A program made the translations under genes and the position numbers. Below, one piece after another: positions 1-8,283 of a stretch of DNA of 64,000 bases. Within the stretch, counting starts at the first letter, position 1. Every line of letters starts with the position of its first letter. The notes under the pieces are model-generated. The model had not been told where the DNA came from, searched no databases, and saw only the letters and a list, made by a program, of their open reading frames with translations. Source of the stretch: Micromonospora sicca (GTDB lineage Bacteria; Actinomycetota; Actinomycetes; Mycobacteriales; Micromonosporaceae); NCBI RefSeq assembly GCF_003172935.1, contig NZ_QGKS01000235.1, positions 1 to 64,000 on the forward strand, in the 5' to 3' direction.

Positions 1-120
1 CCTAGGCCGCTCTAGAGGATGTGCGGGTGGGGCCGGCGGCGCGGGAGGGGGCGTGCGCGCTTCCGGAAGATCCTGCGCTAAGCTGAACCGGCTGTCGCGG
101 GGGAAACCGCGCGGGGGCAT

Positions 121-194
<74 letters not shown>

Positions 195-203
195 CAGAGA
201 AGA

Positions 204-236
204 AGCCCTGACCAGCGGAAACGCTGGTCAGGGCTT
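204..236 (+). terminator. Hairpin after tRNA-Pro, likely intrinsic terminator
   Basis: A perfect 13-bp stem (GCCCTGACCAGCG at 205-217 with its complement at 222-234) closes a GAAA tetraloop and is followed by a short T run. It lies 10 bases after the tRNA and is most simply its terminator. It also sits inside the region expected for the attachment site. Confidence 0.75.
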
Positions 237-309
237 TAAGTTTGTCTATGGGGTTTTGAACCGCCCCCCGAAAACCCCCCATTTAACGGGGTCGTCAACC
301 AGGTTTGTC
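237..309. other. Probable att arm region between tRNA-Pro and integrase
   Basis: This short gap holds a C/A-rich tract (CCCCCCGAAAACCCC) and, at the integrase stop, TTTGTCAT, the complement of ATGACAAA. The same two signatures recur in the long direct repeats at 40.4 and 48.1 kb. This supports them as integrase arm-binding or att-type DNA. The exact core is not defined by the sequence alone. Confidence 0.5.
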
Positions 310-1523
310 ATCCATGCGCGTCGTTAGGCGCCGCGGGTGCGGGACGTTGCCGCCTACCGCGGTCGGCGCCGAGTCGCTCGAGGATGTCCGAGACGTCCGG
401 GGCTTGGGCGGGCTTGGCGATGTAGTACGTGGCGGTGACCTCCTCGCTGGAGTGCCCAAGCTGCGCTGCGGCGCTCTTCGTGTCGGTCTCTTCCTTGATG
501 AGGGTGGCCACGGTCTTGCGGAAGGTGTGAGGGGTGACCCAGGCGAGGTCGGTGTCGGCGCGAGCCTCACGCCACTGACGGCGGACGTTGTTCGGCGACA
601 GCCAGGTGCCGCGTCGGGAGGCGAAGATCGCGTCGTGGGAATTGTCGGCGGCGATGAGCTTGCGGGCCAGGATCATGCCGACGGCGAACCGGGGCAGGAC
701 GACCATCCGCCAGCCGGCGTCGCTCTTGGTCCAGGGTTGGCGGAAGAAGCCCTGGCCTTTGACGAAGACGAGCGTGCCGCAGATCGTCAGGGTGGGGCGT
801 TCGGCGGCGAGGTCGAGGTCTTCCCAGCGCAGGGCGAGGATCTCGCCGATGCGGGCGCCGGTGGCGAGCATCAGGTCGACGATGTCCGCCAGATCGCCGC
901 TGTGCCGTGGTCCGGGCTTGCCGGGGATGGGTCGCTGCCAGTCGCGGATTGCCGTACGGACGGCCTGGAGATTCTCGTCGGTGAGGGCGACGACGGTGCG
1001 GCGGGTTTGCGTAGCCGACCGGTGTCGCGTACGGGGTTGGTGGGGACCGCGTCGTGGCGCACGGCCAGAGCGAACATCTGGCTCAGGACGACTTTCGCGC
1101 CTTTGGCTGCCGAGGGACGGTCCTTGGCGATGTCACGCAGGAACCGATCCAGGCGGGGACGCTGGCTTCCCGGATCCGGAGGTTGCCCAGGGCAGGCAGG
1201 ATCGCGTTGCGCGCGCTGGTCTCGTATCGCTGGATGGTCTGTGGTGCGATCCGTTCCTCGGTGGTGATCTCTTCGATCCACAGGTCGGCGAGTTTGCTGA
1301 CGCGGGTCTCCCGGGTGATCTCGTCGTCGTTGGGGGTGGTGCGGTCACGTAGCTTGACCTTCAGCGCCCGTTCGGCGGCCGGGCCGGTGGTGTCGGTGGC
1401 CTCAATCTCGCGGGTCTTACCGTCGTAGTCGCGGAACCGCGCTCGTGCGCGGAACCGATTGGGTCCCAGCTTCTGAGTGCGGATCTTGCCCCAGGTGCCG
1501 AGGGGCAGTTCAGGACGGGCCAT
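308..1523 (-). pseudogene. int: Tyrosine recombinase/integrase, two frameshifts
   Basis: Site-specific integrase of the element, next to its tRNA target. Read leftward from ATG 1523, the N-terminal SAM-like part begins MARPELPLGTWGKIRTQ. The catalytic part has Arg in TGARIGEIL, the HTFRKT box (H-x-x-R), the LGHSS His and the nucleophile in TATYY. The reading frame changes near 1155 and again near 1000. Each change is what loss of one base would produce, and the full-length protein (about 400 residues) is otherwise complete with all catalytic residues. It starts 3 bases after the excisionase-like stop, so the two are probably co-transcribed. Either it is a recently inactivated integrase or these are sequence errors; the second is plausible because the same kind of break recurs elsewhere. 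Confidence 0.85.
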
Positions 1524-1526
1524 GGA

Positions 1527-1736
1527 TCAACGCTCCGCATCGGTGTGGTCGTCGAGCCAGCGCTCGACCTCGCTGCGCCGGTAGCGCAGGGTGTTGCCGA
1601 CGCGGATGGCGCGCGGTCCCTTGCCTCGGCTGTGCCAGGCGTAGAGGGTGTTCTTGGGCTTGCCCAGCCAGGCGGCGACGTCGTCGATGGTCAGTAGGGG
1701 GTCTGGCCGCCATTCGGTGGCGGCTGAGCCGTTCAT
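1527..1736 (-). CDS. Excisionase-like helix-turn-helix protein
   Basis: A 69-residue protein with a MerR/Xis-type winged helix: LLTIDDVAAWLGKPKNTLY forms the HTH and the wing-like segment is RAIRVGNTLRYRRSEVERWL. Small proteins of this class act as directionality factors or regulators and usually lie directly upstream of the integrase, as here. The start at 1736 (MNGSAAT) was chosen because the upstream in-frame extension is low-complexity and not domain-like. Function as Xis is inferred from size, fold and position. Confidence 0.8.
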   Translation of the reverse strand: MNGSAATEWRPDPLLTIDDVAAWLGKPKNTLYAWHSRGKGPRAIRVGNTLRYRRSEVERWLDDHTDAER

Positions 1737-2978
1737 CGCCGGCCTAACGTATTGGCCGAACCGGGCTGCCGGCGGCGTGTGGCGGGGCCGGCAGCTTGCC
1801 GCCGGCCGGTGGCATTCGATGATAGGGACGCGGAATTGGGGCGGGGATAGGGCGGGCATGGATCGGGTGTCCTTTCGGGATTCCAGCCTGGCAGGGGCCG
1901 GGAATCGACAGCGCTGCCGCTGCGATGCACGGTCGCGGGATGTGTTGGCCGTGGACGTCTATCGACCCGTTGCGGCCCTGAGACGTCAAGCCTGTCGCTG
2001 ATCTTTGCAACGGTGGGACTCTGTGGAATCTGCCCTCCGTGTGAACAGGCATCCTTGCCTTGACCGCTCAGGGAGCAGGCCGGCGGATAGGAGACGCCTA
2101 TGGGGCGTCCGCCTGGCGATTGGGAGATGTCGCGTGAATTCGTGCGGTTCTCGGGCGCACGGGGGCGTGTTGAAAAGGCTGGAATGCTCATCTTCTTGGT
2201 CCAATCGAGATCGACGAAGGTAGGAAAACTTGAAATCGTGGGCATAGTGGTTCCCTTTCAAGGAAGTTGGTTTACGCGAGGGGTCGGGATGTGCGATGTG
2301 CGAGAGCTCCGTGGTTCTGTGGACGGAGCTGTTTTAGGGGGTCTTGAAGCCGACGTGCTGGCCGGACCTGCCAGGGCGGGTAGGCAGGTCCGGCCAGCAC
2401 GTCGGTCCGTGTTGTCGTGTGTCAGGCAGCGGGCAGGGCGTCTGGCTCAGCTGCGAACTAGGGGAATCTGGTCCACTGGGGCGAATGCCGTCCACCTTGG
2501 CCGTCCATGCGGAAGCGTCAGCCGAGATTGGGTTGGCCAAAGCGCAACGTAGATGACTTGATTCGCGTTCCCGGAATGTCGAGCGCCACGCGTTAGCAGC
2601 GGTGGATATTGAGTGGCCGCTGGGCGAGGTAAACCGACCACGTGGGCTTGAGGAAACCCGGTGCGGATTTCGCCGTCGGAGGCTGAACCGCCCCGGGCTT
2701 CAGGAGCGGCCCGAGCGTGAGTTATCTGGGAGAGCGCGCGGATGGGTCGCAGAGGCGCGGTCGAAGTGCGGGTCGGCGAGTGCAGCGATCAGCGCCCGTT
2801 CTCGCACGCTCGAAATCGGCACGGTGGTGGCAATATGACAAGTGGCTCGACGACGAATCCTCGAATCGAGCTGCCGTGTCCGGAGCGTCAGCCGCCTTGC
2901 CGCGATTTTCAGGAGCTGCCCGGCGATAGAAGCAGGACGCGATCTGGGGGTGCTTGCTCGCCTGCCACGTCCGGCTAT
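1737..2978. other. 1.2-kb region without a convincing gene
   Basis: Open frames here (for example 1986-2261 minus and 2100-2552 plus) have no recognisable domain and mixed composition. In comparable elements this position often carries replication or regulatory genes, but none is visible. The notable structure is the long inverted repeat at 2350-2405, listed separately. Confidence 0.5.
2350..2405. repeat. Perfect 23-bp inverted repeat, 10-nt loop
   Basis: The left arm (2350-2372, beginning CCGACGTGCTGGCC) is an exact reverse complement of the right arm (2383-2405), with loop AGGGCGGGTA. A stem this long is stronger than needed for termination and lacks a clear T tract. It could be a terminator, a replication or transfer nick region, or a protein-binding palindrome. 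Confidence 0.8.
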
Positions 2979-4934
2979 TCAGCTGCCGGAGCGATCGACG
3001 AGGCGGTGCAGTGCTGCTCCTACGTCTGGGAGGGCGAGTCGCAGGGTGTGGGCGGTGAGTCGGAGTCCCCACCAGGTGAGTGCGATGAGGTAGCCGATGA
3101 TCAGGGCGCTGTTGGTGTCGGAGGTGAAGACGAGGGCGTAGCCGATGGCCAGACCGGGTGTGGTGATGGTGCGGATTGTGCGGCTGCGGCTGATGGTCAG
3201 GGCGGTGGCCACTCCGACGAGGGCTGCGCCGAGGCTGCCGGCGAGGCCGGGCATTCCGGTCAGGTCGACGGGGACGGTGAGGGTGAGCGACGCGCGCATG
3301 AGGAAGATGCCGGCGGTGGCGATGATCGCGTGCGTCATGGCGGGGCGGCTCAGGGCGAGCCAGGTCGGCAGCGCGTCGGCGGGGATGCGGGGTGCGGCGG
3401 CGGCGGTGAGGGCGGCGCAGGCGGCGAGCGGCAGGGCCGCGCCGAGGGTCCATTTCAGGTAGGGGGTGTAGTCGAACTCGACGGCGGTGCCGGTGGCGAG
3501 TCCGTAGAGGGCGGCGGCGATGGCGCCGCCGACGGCGGCGGCGAGGTAGCCCCGCCGGATGAGGCTGCCCGTGGTGGGTTCGGTTGTTGACGCGGCGGGT
3601 GTTCCGGCGAGCCAGGTGGTGGGGGCGAGGTGCGCTACGGCGAAGGCGGTGAGCATGGCGAGCGCGCCGGCGGTGCCGAGCTGTGGGAGGGAGGTGCGGG
3701 CTCCGACGACGTAGGTGAGGACGGTGGTGACGTCGGCGGTGAGGACGGCTTGCAGGAGCAGGGTCAGGGAGCAGGCGCCGATGAGGAGGGTGCCGGTGAG
3801 GTCGCTGACGCGCAGCCGGACACGGGGTAGCCGTGCGGCGGCGGCACGGGGCCCGGGTTGGTGGCCGGTGGTGAGGGTCAGGGCGCCGTCAGCGAGGGCG
3901 TGCGGGTGGTCGACGAGTGCGGGAGTGGCGCCGGTGGCTTGCGCGAGCCGGTCGGTCAGCGCGGGCAGGGCGTGAGCTGGTCTCAGGATGACAGCGGCGA
4001 GGTGCTCCTTGTCGACGTCAGCCGCGTCGAGAAGTCCGTCGACTGCACCAGGGACCTGATCGAGGAGGGGCTGCGCGGCGATCGTGACGTCCTCGCGGGT
4101 GATGACCGCAGGCTGTCGGGGCGCGGGCAGCAGGATCGGTGCGCGGTCCTGTGCCGCGAGCAGATTCCTGGCGGTGCGGACGGACTCCAGCAGGGCGAGA
4201 CGACCCTCCGCATTGACATCCGAGGGTTGGTTGATCGCTGCTCGGAGTGGGTCATCATCGGCGGTTGCCGTGTGAACGACCCGCCGGGTGATGAGGTGGT
4301 CGAGGTCGGGTGTGCCGTCGAGCTGCTGTGTTGCCAACTCGCGGTAGCCATCGCCGACGGCCTGTAGGACGGTGAGGGTTGCCGGATGGCGGTCCGCTTG
4401 ACAGACGAGTACGCAGGAGCCCTCGGGCAGGGTGAGGCCGAGCGTCGTGGCGTAGGCGGCGAGGGCGGCGGGTGCGGTGACCAGGGCGGGGGACGGTAGT
4501 CCCGCTCGGCCTGCCGCCTCGCCCACTTGTCCGCGGCGGCGTGGTCCCCAACTCGGTGGGACCGTCACGGTGAGCTCAGTGATCGGCTGGCCGACCTGGT
4601 TGGCGGCATAGTGAGCGACATGCCGCAGGACGGCAGCGAGCAGATCCACGGGGTCGGGTTGTGCCGCACCGGACGCGTGGGCGGGCTTGCCGAGTAGGTC
4701 GGCTGGATCGTCGATGAACCGGTGGTCCGCCGGGAGGGACCTCGCGGCGGTGGTGTCGAGGCCGGCGTAGAGCTGACCGGCGGGGCCGATGGCGACGCCC
4801 GGTGGCACGACGAGGCGACCGTCGATGAGGATCGGGACCCGAGCGCCCTGCCGGCTGACGGTGGCGGCGATGGCCGAGGAACTGAGATCGATCGACGCCC
4901 TGGCGCCCCCGCTTGGCATGAGGGGCAGTCTCAC
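2979..4934 (-). CDS. Hsp70-like ATPase-domain protein with C-terminal membrane region
   Basis: About 651 residues. The N-terminal half looks like an actin/Hsp70-type nucleotide-binding domain: a phosphate-1-like start (ARASIDLSSSAIAATVS), then VPILIDGRLVVPPGVAIG, and TVTVPPSWGPRRRGQV, the usual 'P-x-x-W/F-x-x-x-Q-R' region. No peptide-binding domain follows. From about residue 380 there are repeated hydrophobic spans (for example TLLIGACSLTLLLQAVL and LIIGYLIALTWW), so the protein is anchored with several transmembrane helices. The start is uncertain: GTG 4934 or ATG 4919. It is transcribed away from the LysM/BTAD gene, with about 150 bases between them, suggesting shared control. Its substrate and role are unknown. 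Confidence 0.7.
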   Translation of the reverse strand: MRLPLMPSGGARASIDLSSSAIAATVSRQGARVPILIDGRLVVPPGVAIGPAGQLYAGLDTTAARSLPADHRFIDDPADLLGKPAHASGAAQPDPVDLLAAVLRHVAHYAANQVGQPITELTVTVPPSWGPRRRGQVGEAAGRAGLPSPALVTAPAALAAYATTLGLTLPEGSCVLVCQADRHPATLTVLQAVGDGYRELATQQLDGTPDLDHLITRRVVHTATADDDPLRAAINQPSDVNAEGRLALLESVRTARNLLAAQDRAPILLPAPRQPAVITREDVTIAAQPLLDQVPGAVDGLLDAADVDKEHLAAVILRPAHALPALTDRLAQATGATPALVDHPHALADGALTLTTGHQPGPRAAAARLPRVRLRVSDLTGTLLIGACSLTLLLQAVLTADVTTVLTYVVGARTSLPQLGTAGALAMLTAFAVAHLAPTTWLAGTPAASTTEPTTGSLIRRGYLAAAVGGAIAAALYGLATGTAVEFDYTPYLKWTLGAALPLAACAALTAAAAPRIPADALPTWLALSRPAMTHAIIATAGIFLMRASLTLTVPVDLTGMPGLAGSLGAALVGVATALTISRSRTIRTITTPGLAIGYALVFTSDTNSALIIGYLIALTWWGLRLTAHTLRLALPDVGAALHRLVDRSGS

Positions 4935-5081
4935 CCGTGAGGGCGAGGCAACGTCAACCGTGATCCTCTCCGCGTGATCCTTTGTGTGCGGATGGTGAGA
5001 ATCCTTCTCCGTGCGATAGCCGGAAACACTCATCCTCGTGTATCCGGGGAGATTGACGACCAGCCGCAGGGGGAGGGACAG
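4935..5081. promoter_or_regulatory. Divergent intergenic region
   Basis: This gap must carry the promoters for the leftward Hsp70-like gene and the rightward LysM/BTAD gene. A strong ribosome-binding sequence (GGGGGAGGG, 5069-5077) sits ahead of the rightward start. No clear -35/-10 pair could be named by eye. Confidence 0.45.
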
Positions 5082-7844
5082 GTGCCGCAGATGTCCCCGG
5101 ACAGCGCCGACAGACTGGCCGAGTACGGTCCACGAGCCACGGTCCATCATCCCCACGACCCGCCCCCGCGCCGGCGATCCCTGTCCCGTTCCCTGGCCAG
5201 CACCGCTCGCGCAGTCATCGGCGCCAGCATCTTTCTGGCTGCGGTGCCGACGCTGCTGTGGCTCGCCGGCGGCGACCCCGTGCGACGCCTGCCGGCCTGG
5301 TCGCAGATCCCGGACTGGTTCGAACGCTCCACCGGACGATTCACCCCCGACGTCCTCATCGGCGCGGCGCTGTGGGCGATGTGGCTGCTGTGGGGCGTGT
5401 TCACGCTGCTCCTGCTCGCCGAGATCGTCGCGGCGCTGACCCGGCGGCGCATCCCCGTGCTCAGACTCCCGGCCCCGCTGCACCGGCTCGTCTTCGGCTT
5501 GGCGGGCACCGCCGCGCTCGCCGTCACCTCCGCCGGCTCGCTCGACCGCGCGACGAACCCGGACCAGCCGACTACGCCCGTCGCCGCCACCGAGCGCGCC
5601 GACATTCCTCGGCAGGCCGCCGCCCGCGGGCCCGCCATCATCCAGGTCGCCGACCAGCGCTACCTCTACACGGTCGAGCGACACGACACCCTGTCCAAGG
5701 TTGCCAAGGAGTGGCTCGGCGACGCGGACCGATGGCCGGAAATCTGCCACCTGAACAAGCACCGCCACTTCCCTGGCGTCGGCGGCACTCTGCGCGACTG
5801 CGACCTCATCTACCCCGGCTGGGAACTCCAACTACCCGCCGCCGCGCACCCGCCGAAGGCTGCTACACCCGCTAGGCCAGCCAAGCCACCTCCGGCGGCG
5901 ACGCCCCGGCCGGTGCCGCCGCCCGCATCGCCGGGCGCCACCGCAAAGCCGCCAGGTCCCACCGTGCAGCCACCCGCGACCGCCAAGGAACCCGCCGCCA
6001 TCCCGAGCACAACGCCATCGGCGGCCGCTAGCGCGTCCGCATCGACGCCTGCCTCCTCTAGCCCCGCCGTACCGCCGCCGGCCTCACCGACCGCCACCGA
6101 CACACACAACCCGACCACCGCAGTGGACGACCATGGCGTGCAGCTAGCGCCCTTCGACTGGCTGCCGTGGTCAATCGCTGCCGCGATCAGCGCTGCCGCC
6201 GCATCGGTTTGGCTGCAGCGCCGCCGCCGCTATTCCGGCGAACCGGACGACGACCCGCCGACCGAACTTCCACCACCGGTGGTCGCGCTACGCCGTGCCG
6301 TGGCCCGCAATCCCGAACTCCCGCCCCCTGCCGCCGACGACGCCGAGCCACCCGCGCTGATGGCCGACCTCGCGCCGCTGCCGCCGGGTGGAACCGGCAT
6401 CGTCGGCGACGGCGCGCCCGCTGCCGCCCGCGCCACGCTCGTCGCCGTGCTGGCCTCCGGCGGCCCGCACCACCCCGACGCACGCGGCGAGGTCGTCATC
6501 GACGCCGCCACCCTGGCCACGCTGCTCGGCCCGGACGTGGTGACCCTCGGCCCAATACCGCGCCTGCACGTGAGTACGAACATCGACGACGCGCTCACCG
6601 TGATCGAGTCCCGCCTGTTGCACCGCAGCCGCATCCTCGATGAACACGCCCTCACCGACCTGGACGAGCTGCGGCGGACAGTACCCGACGAGGAAGCGCA
6701 GCCGCAGGTCATGCTCATCACCGAGACCCCGCCCGCCGGTGCCCGCATGCGCGCCAAAACCGCCCTCGCACTGGGCGGGGGTCTGCACGTGTCCGCGCTC
6801 CTGCTCGGCGAATGGGCACACGGCGCCACCGTCGAGGTCGCCCCGGACGGACACACCACGCTCATCTCCGGGCAGCCGGCCGAACCGGTGCCGCCGCGCC
6901 TGCCCGTGCTGGAAGCGTCTACGGCGATCCAGATTCTGACCACGTTGCGGGAGGCGCAGACCGGCGAGCCGACCGCTGCCTCCTCACCAACGGTGCCCGT
7001 CACGATCGTGCCCCTGCACGCCAGCCGCACCGAGACCACGCCCACCGCCACGGATCCGCCTACCCCGATCACCGTCAAGCCCACCGTCGACATCGCGTCG
7101 GGACGGGCGCGGCTGCGCGTACTTGGCACGCCGCGCATCGAAGGCATGACCGCGGAAGGCCGGCCTCTACGAGCCAAGGCCCTGGAACTGGCGGTGTACC
7201 TCGCCGTGCATCCAGACGGCGCTGCTACCCGCGAGATCGGCGAATTCCTCGAACCCGACGCCCGCATCAGCCAGGCCGACCAACGCGTGCACACCAACGC
7301 CTCGAACCTGCGGCACGTACTCGGCCGCGCCGGCACCGCCGAGACGAAGAACGCCTACGTCATCAGATCCGCCGGACGGTACCGGCTCGACCCCGCGACC
7401 GTGGACGTCGACGTGTGGACCCTCCGCGACCTGATGCGCAACGCCACCATCGCCACCGAGCCCCGCCGCCGCGAACTGCTCACCGCCGCCTGCGACCTCT
7501 ACACCGCGCCCCTCGCACACGGCCAGGACTACGAGTGGCTGCAGCCCCACCGCGAAACGGTCCGCCGATGGGGCACCGAAGCCCACCTACTGCTGGCCGA
7601 CGACCTACTCGACACCAACCCGCAGGCCGCGTCCGACCTGCTCGACAAGGCCATCGGACTCGACCGCTACAACGAGGCCCTCTACACCAAGGCGATGCAC
7701 GCCCGCCACGCCCTCGGCGACGCCGACGGCATCCGCACCCTGCTGCGCGCCCTGACCAAAGCCCTCGCCGACCTCGACGCCGAACCGCAGGAAGACACGA
7801 TCACGCTGGCCACCCAGTTCCGCACCAGCCTGGATGAGAAGTGA
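5082..7844 (+). CDS. Membrane LysM protein with C-terminal BTAD regulator domain
   Basis: About 920 residues. Order: three hydrophobic segments (about residues 42-63, 90-120 and 134-154), a LysM-type peptidoglycan-binding module (about 188-250, YTVERHDTLSKVAKEWLG then a WPEICHLN turn), a Pro/Ala/Thr-rich linker (255-350) and a fourth membrane segment near 357-380. A long cytoplasmic part ends in a winged-helix/BTAD module as in AfsR/SARP regulators (LRVLGTPRIEGM near 676, BTAD helices to the end). It could couple cell-wall state to a DNA-binding or protein-interaction domain. The start is taken as GTG 5082, five bases after GGAGGG; ATG 5091 is possible. The stop overlaps the next start (GTGA). 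Confidence 0.8.
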   Translation: MPQMSPDSADRLAEYGPRATVHHPHDPPPRRRSLSRSLASTARAVIGASIFLAAVPTLLWLAGGDPVRRLPAWSQIPDWFERSTGRFTPDVLIGAALWAMWLLWGVFTLLLLAEIVAALTRRRIPVLRLPAPLHRLVFGLAGTAALAVTSAGSLDRATNPDQPTTPVAATERADIPRQAAARGPAIIQVADQRYLYTVERHDTLSKVAKEWLGDADRWPEICHLNKHRHFPGVGGTLRDCDLIYPGWELQLPAAAHPPKAATPARPAKPPPAATPRPVPPPASPGATAKPPGPTVQPPATAKEPAAIPSTTPSAAASASASTPASSSPAVPPPASPTATDTHNPTTAVDDHGVQLAPFDWLPWSIAAAISAAAASVWLQRRRRYSGEPDDDPPTELPPPVVALRRAVARNPELPPPAADDAEPPALMADLAPLPPGGTGIVGDGAPAAARATLVAVLASGGPHHPDARGEVVIDAATLATLLGPDVVTLGPIPRLHVSTNIDDALTVIESRLLHRSRILDEHALTDLDELRRTVPDEEAQPQVMLITETPPAGARMRAKTALALGGGLHVSALLLGEWAHGATVEVAPDGHTTLISGQPAEPVPPRLPVLEASTAIQILTTLREAQTGEPTAASSPTVPVTIVPLHASRTETTPTATDPPTPITVKPTVDIASGRARLRVLGTPRIEGMTAEGRPLRAKALELAVYLAVHPDGAATREIGEFLEPDARISQADQRVHTNASNLRHVLGRAGTAETKNAYVIRSAGRYRLDPATVDVDVWTLRDLMRNATIATEPRRRELLTAACDLYTAPLAHGQDYEWLQPHRETVRRWGTEAHLLLADDLLDTNPQAASDLLDKAIGLDRYNEALYTKAMHARHALGDADGIRTLLRALTKALADLDAEPQEDTITLATQFRTSLDEK

Positions 7845-8050
7845 CCACCACCGCCGCGGCGCCCCGCGCACGCCTGCTACCCCTGCTGGCCATCGTGCCT
7901 GTACTACGCTGGGCCATCGCCGCGCACAGCGTGCCCCGCGACCAGCCATGGCGAGCCGCCTGCTCGTGCGGGCAACCGCTGTGGGCAAGCGCCATCCGCC
8001 CGTCCGGTCGCTGCACCGGCGGCATGCTGCGGATCGGCGCGCTCCCTTAA
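7841..8050 (+). CDS. Truncated prepilin-peptidase-like N-terminal fragment
   Basis: A 69-residue reading frame with GTG start overlapping the previous stop (GTGA). It contains a hydrophobic helix (LLPLLAIVPVLRWAIAAH) and a partial zinc-ribbon, CSCGQPL then GRCTGG, a pattern seen at the N-terminus of actinobacterial prepilin peptidases. The catalytic membrane domain is absent, and the frame ends exactly where a LivF tail fragment begins. It looks like a leftover created at a recombination joint, although it may still be translated by coupling. Confidence 0.5.
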   Translation: MTTTAAAPRARLLPLLAIVPVLRWAIAAHSVPRDQPWRAACSCGQPLWASAIRPSGRCTGGMLRIGALP

Positions 8051-8213
8051 CGGCGAGGGCCTGAGCCTTCTGCTCGTGGAGCAGAACGCCAAGCTCACCT
8101 TCGAGGCCACCGGAACCCGCCTGGTGGTCGAGAACGGCGAGGTGGCGATGACCGGCACGTCCGCACAACTGCGCCAGGACCCGCGGGTACGCCGCATCTA
8201 CCTCGGCCTGTGA
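8049..8213 (+). pseudogene. C-terminal fragment of a LivF-type ABC ATPase
   Basis: Fifty-four in-frame codons match the tail of branched-chain amino acid transporter ATPase LivF: LSLLLVEQNAKLTFEAT (the D-loop/H-region tail 'LLVEQN'), then VVENGEVAMTGTSAQL and a terminal RIYLGL before TGA. Walker A, signature and Walker B are missing. There is no start codon and the sequence begins abruptly at the stop of the preceding fragment, so this is a deletion or insertion scar. Confidence 0.85.
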
Positions 8214-8283
8214 CATACCGCGCCGGGCTGCCCGATGCCGGCCATGGGTATGGTATTGCTCTTGTACCCATCGTCGACGACTG

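Noticed and set aside
305-1352. Long plus-strand frames opposite the integrase
   Set aside because: They are mirror frames in GC-rich DNA. The minus strand carries clear recombinase motifs and the plus products are Gly/Arg/Ala-rich without domains.
2979-5831. A 950-residue protein reading through 4935-5831
   Set aside because: The first 300 codons lie opposite the LysM/BTAD gene and are low-complexity. Domain signal begins only after about 4934.
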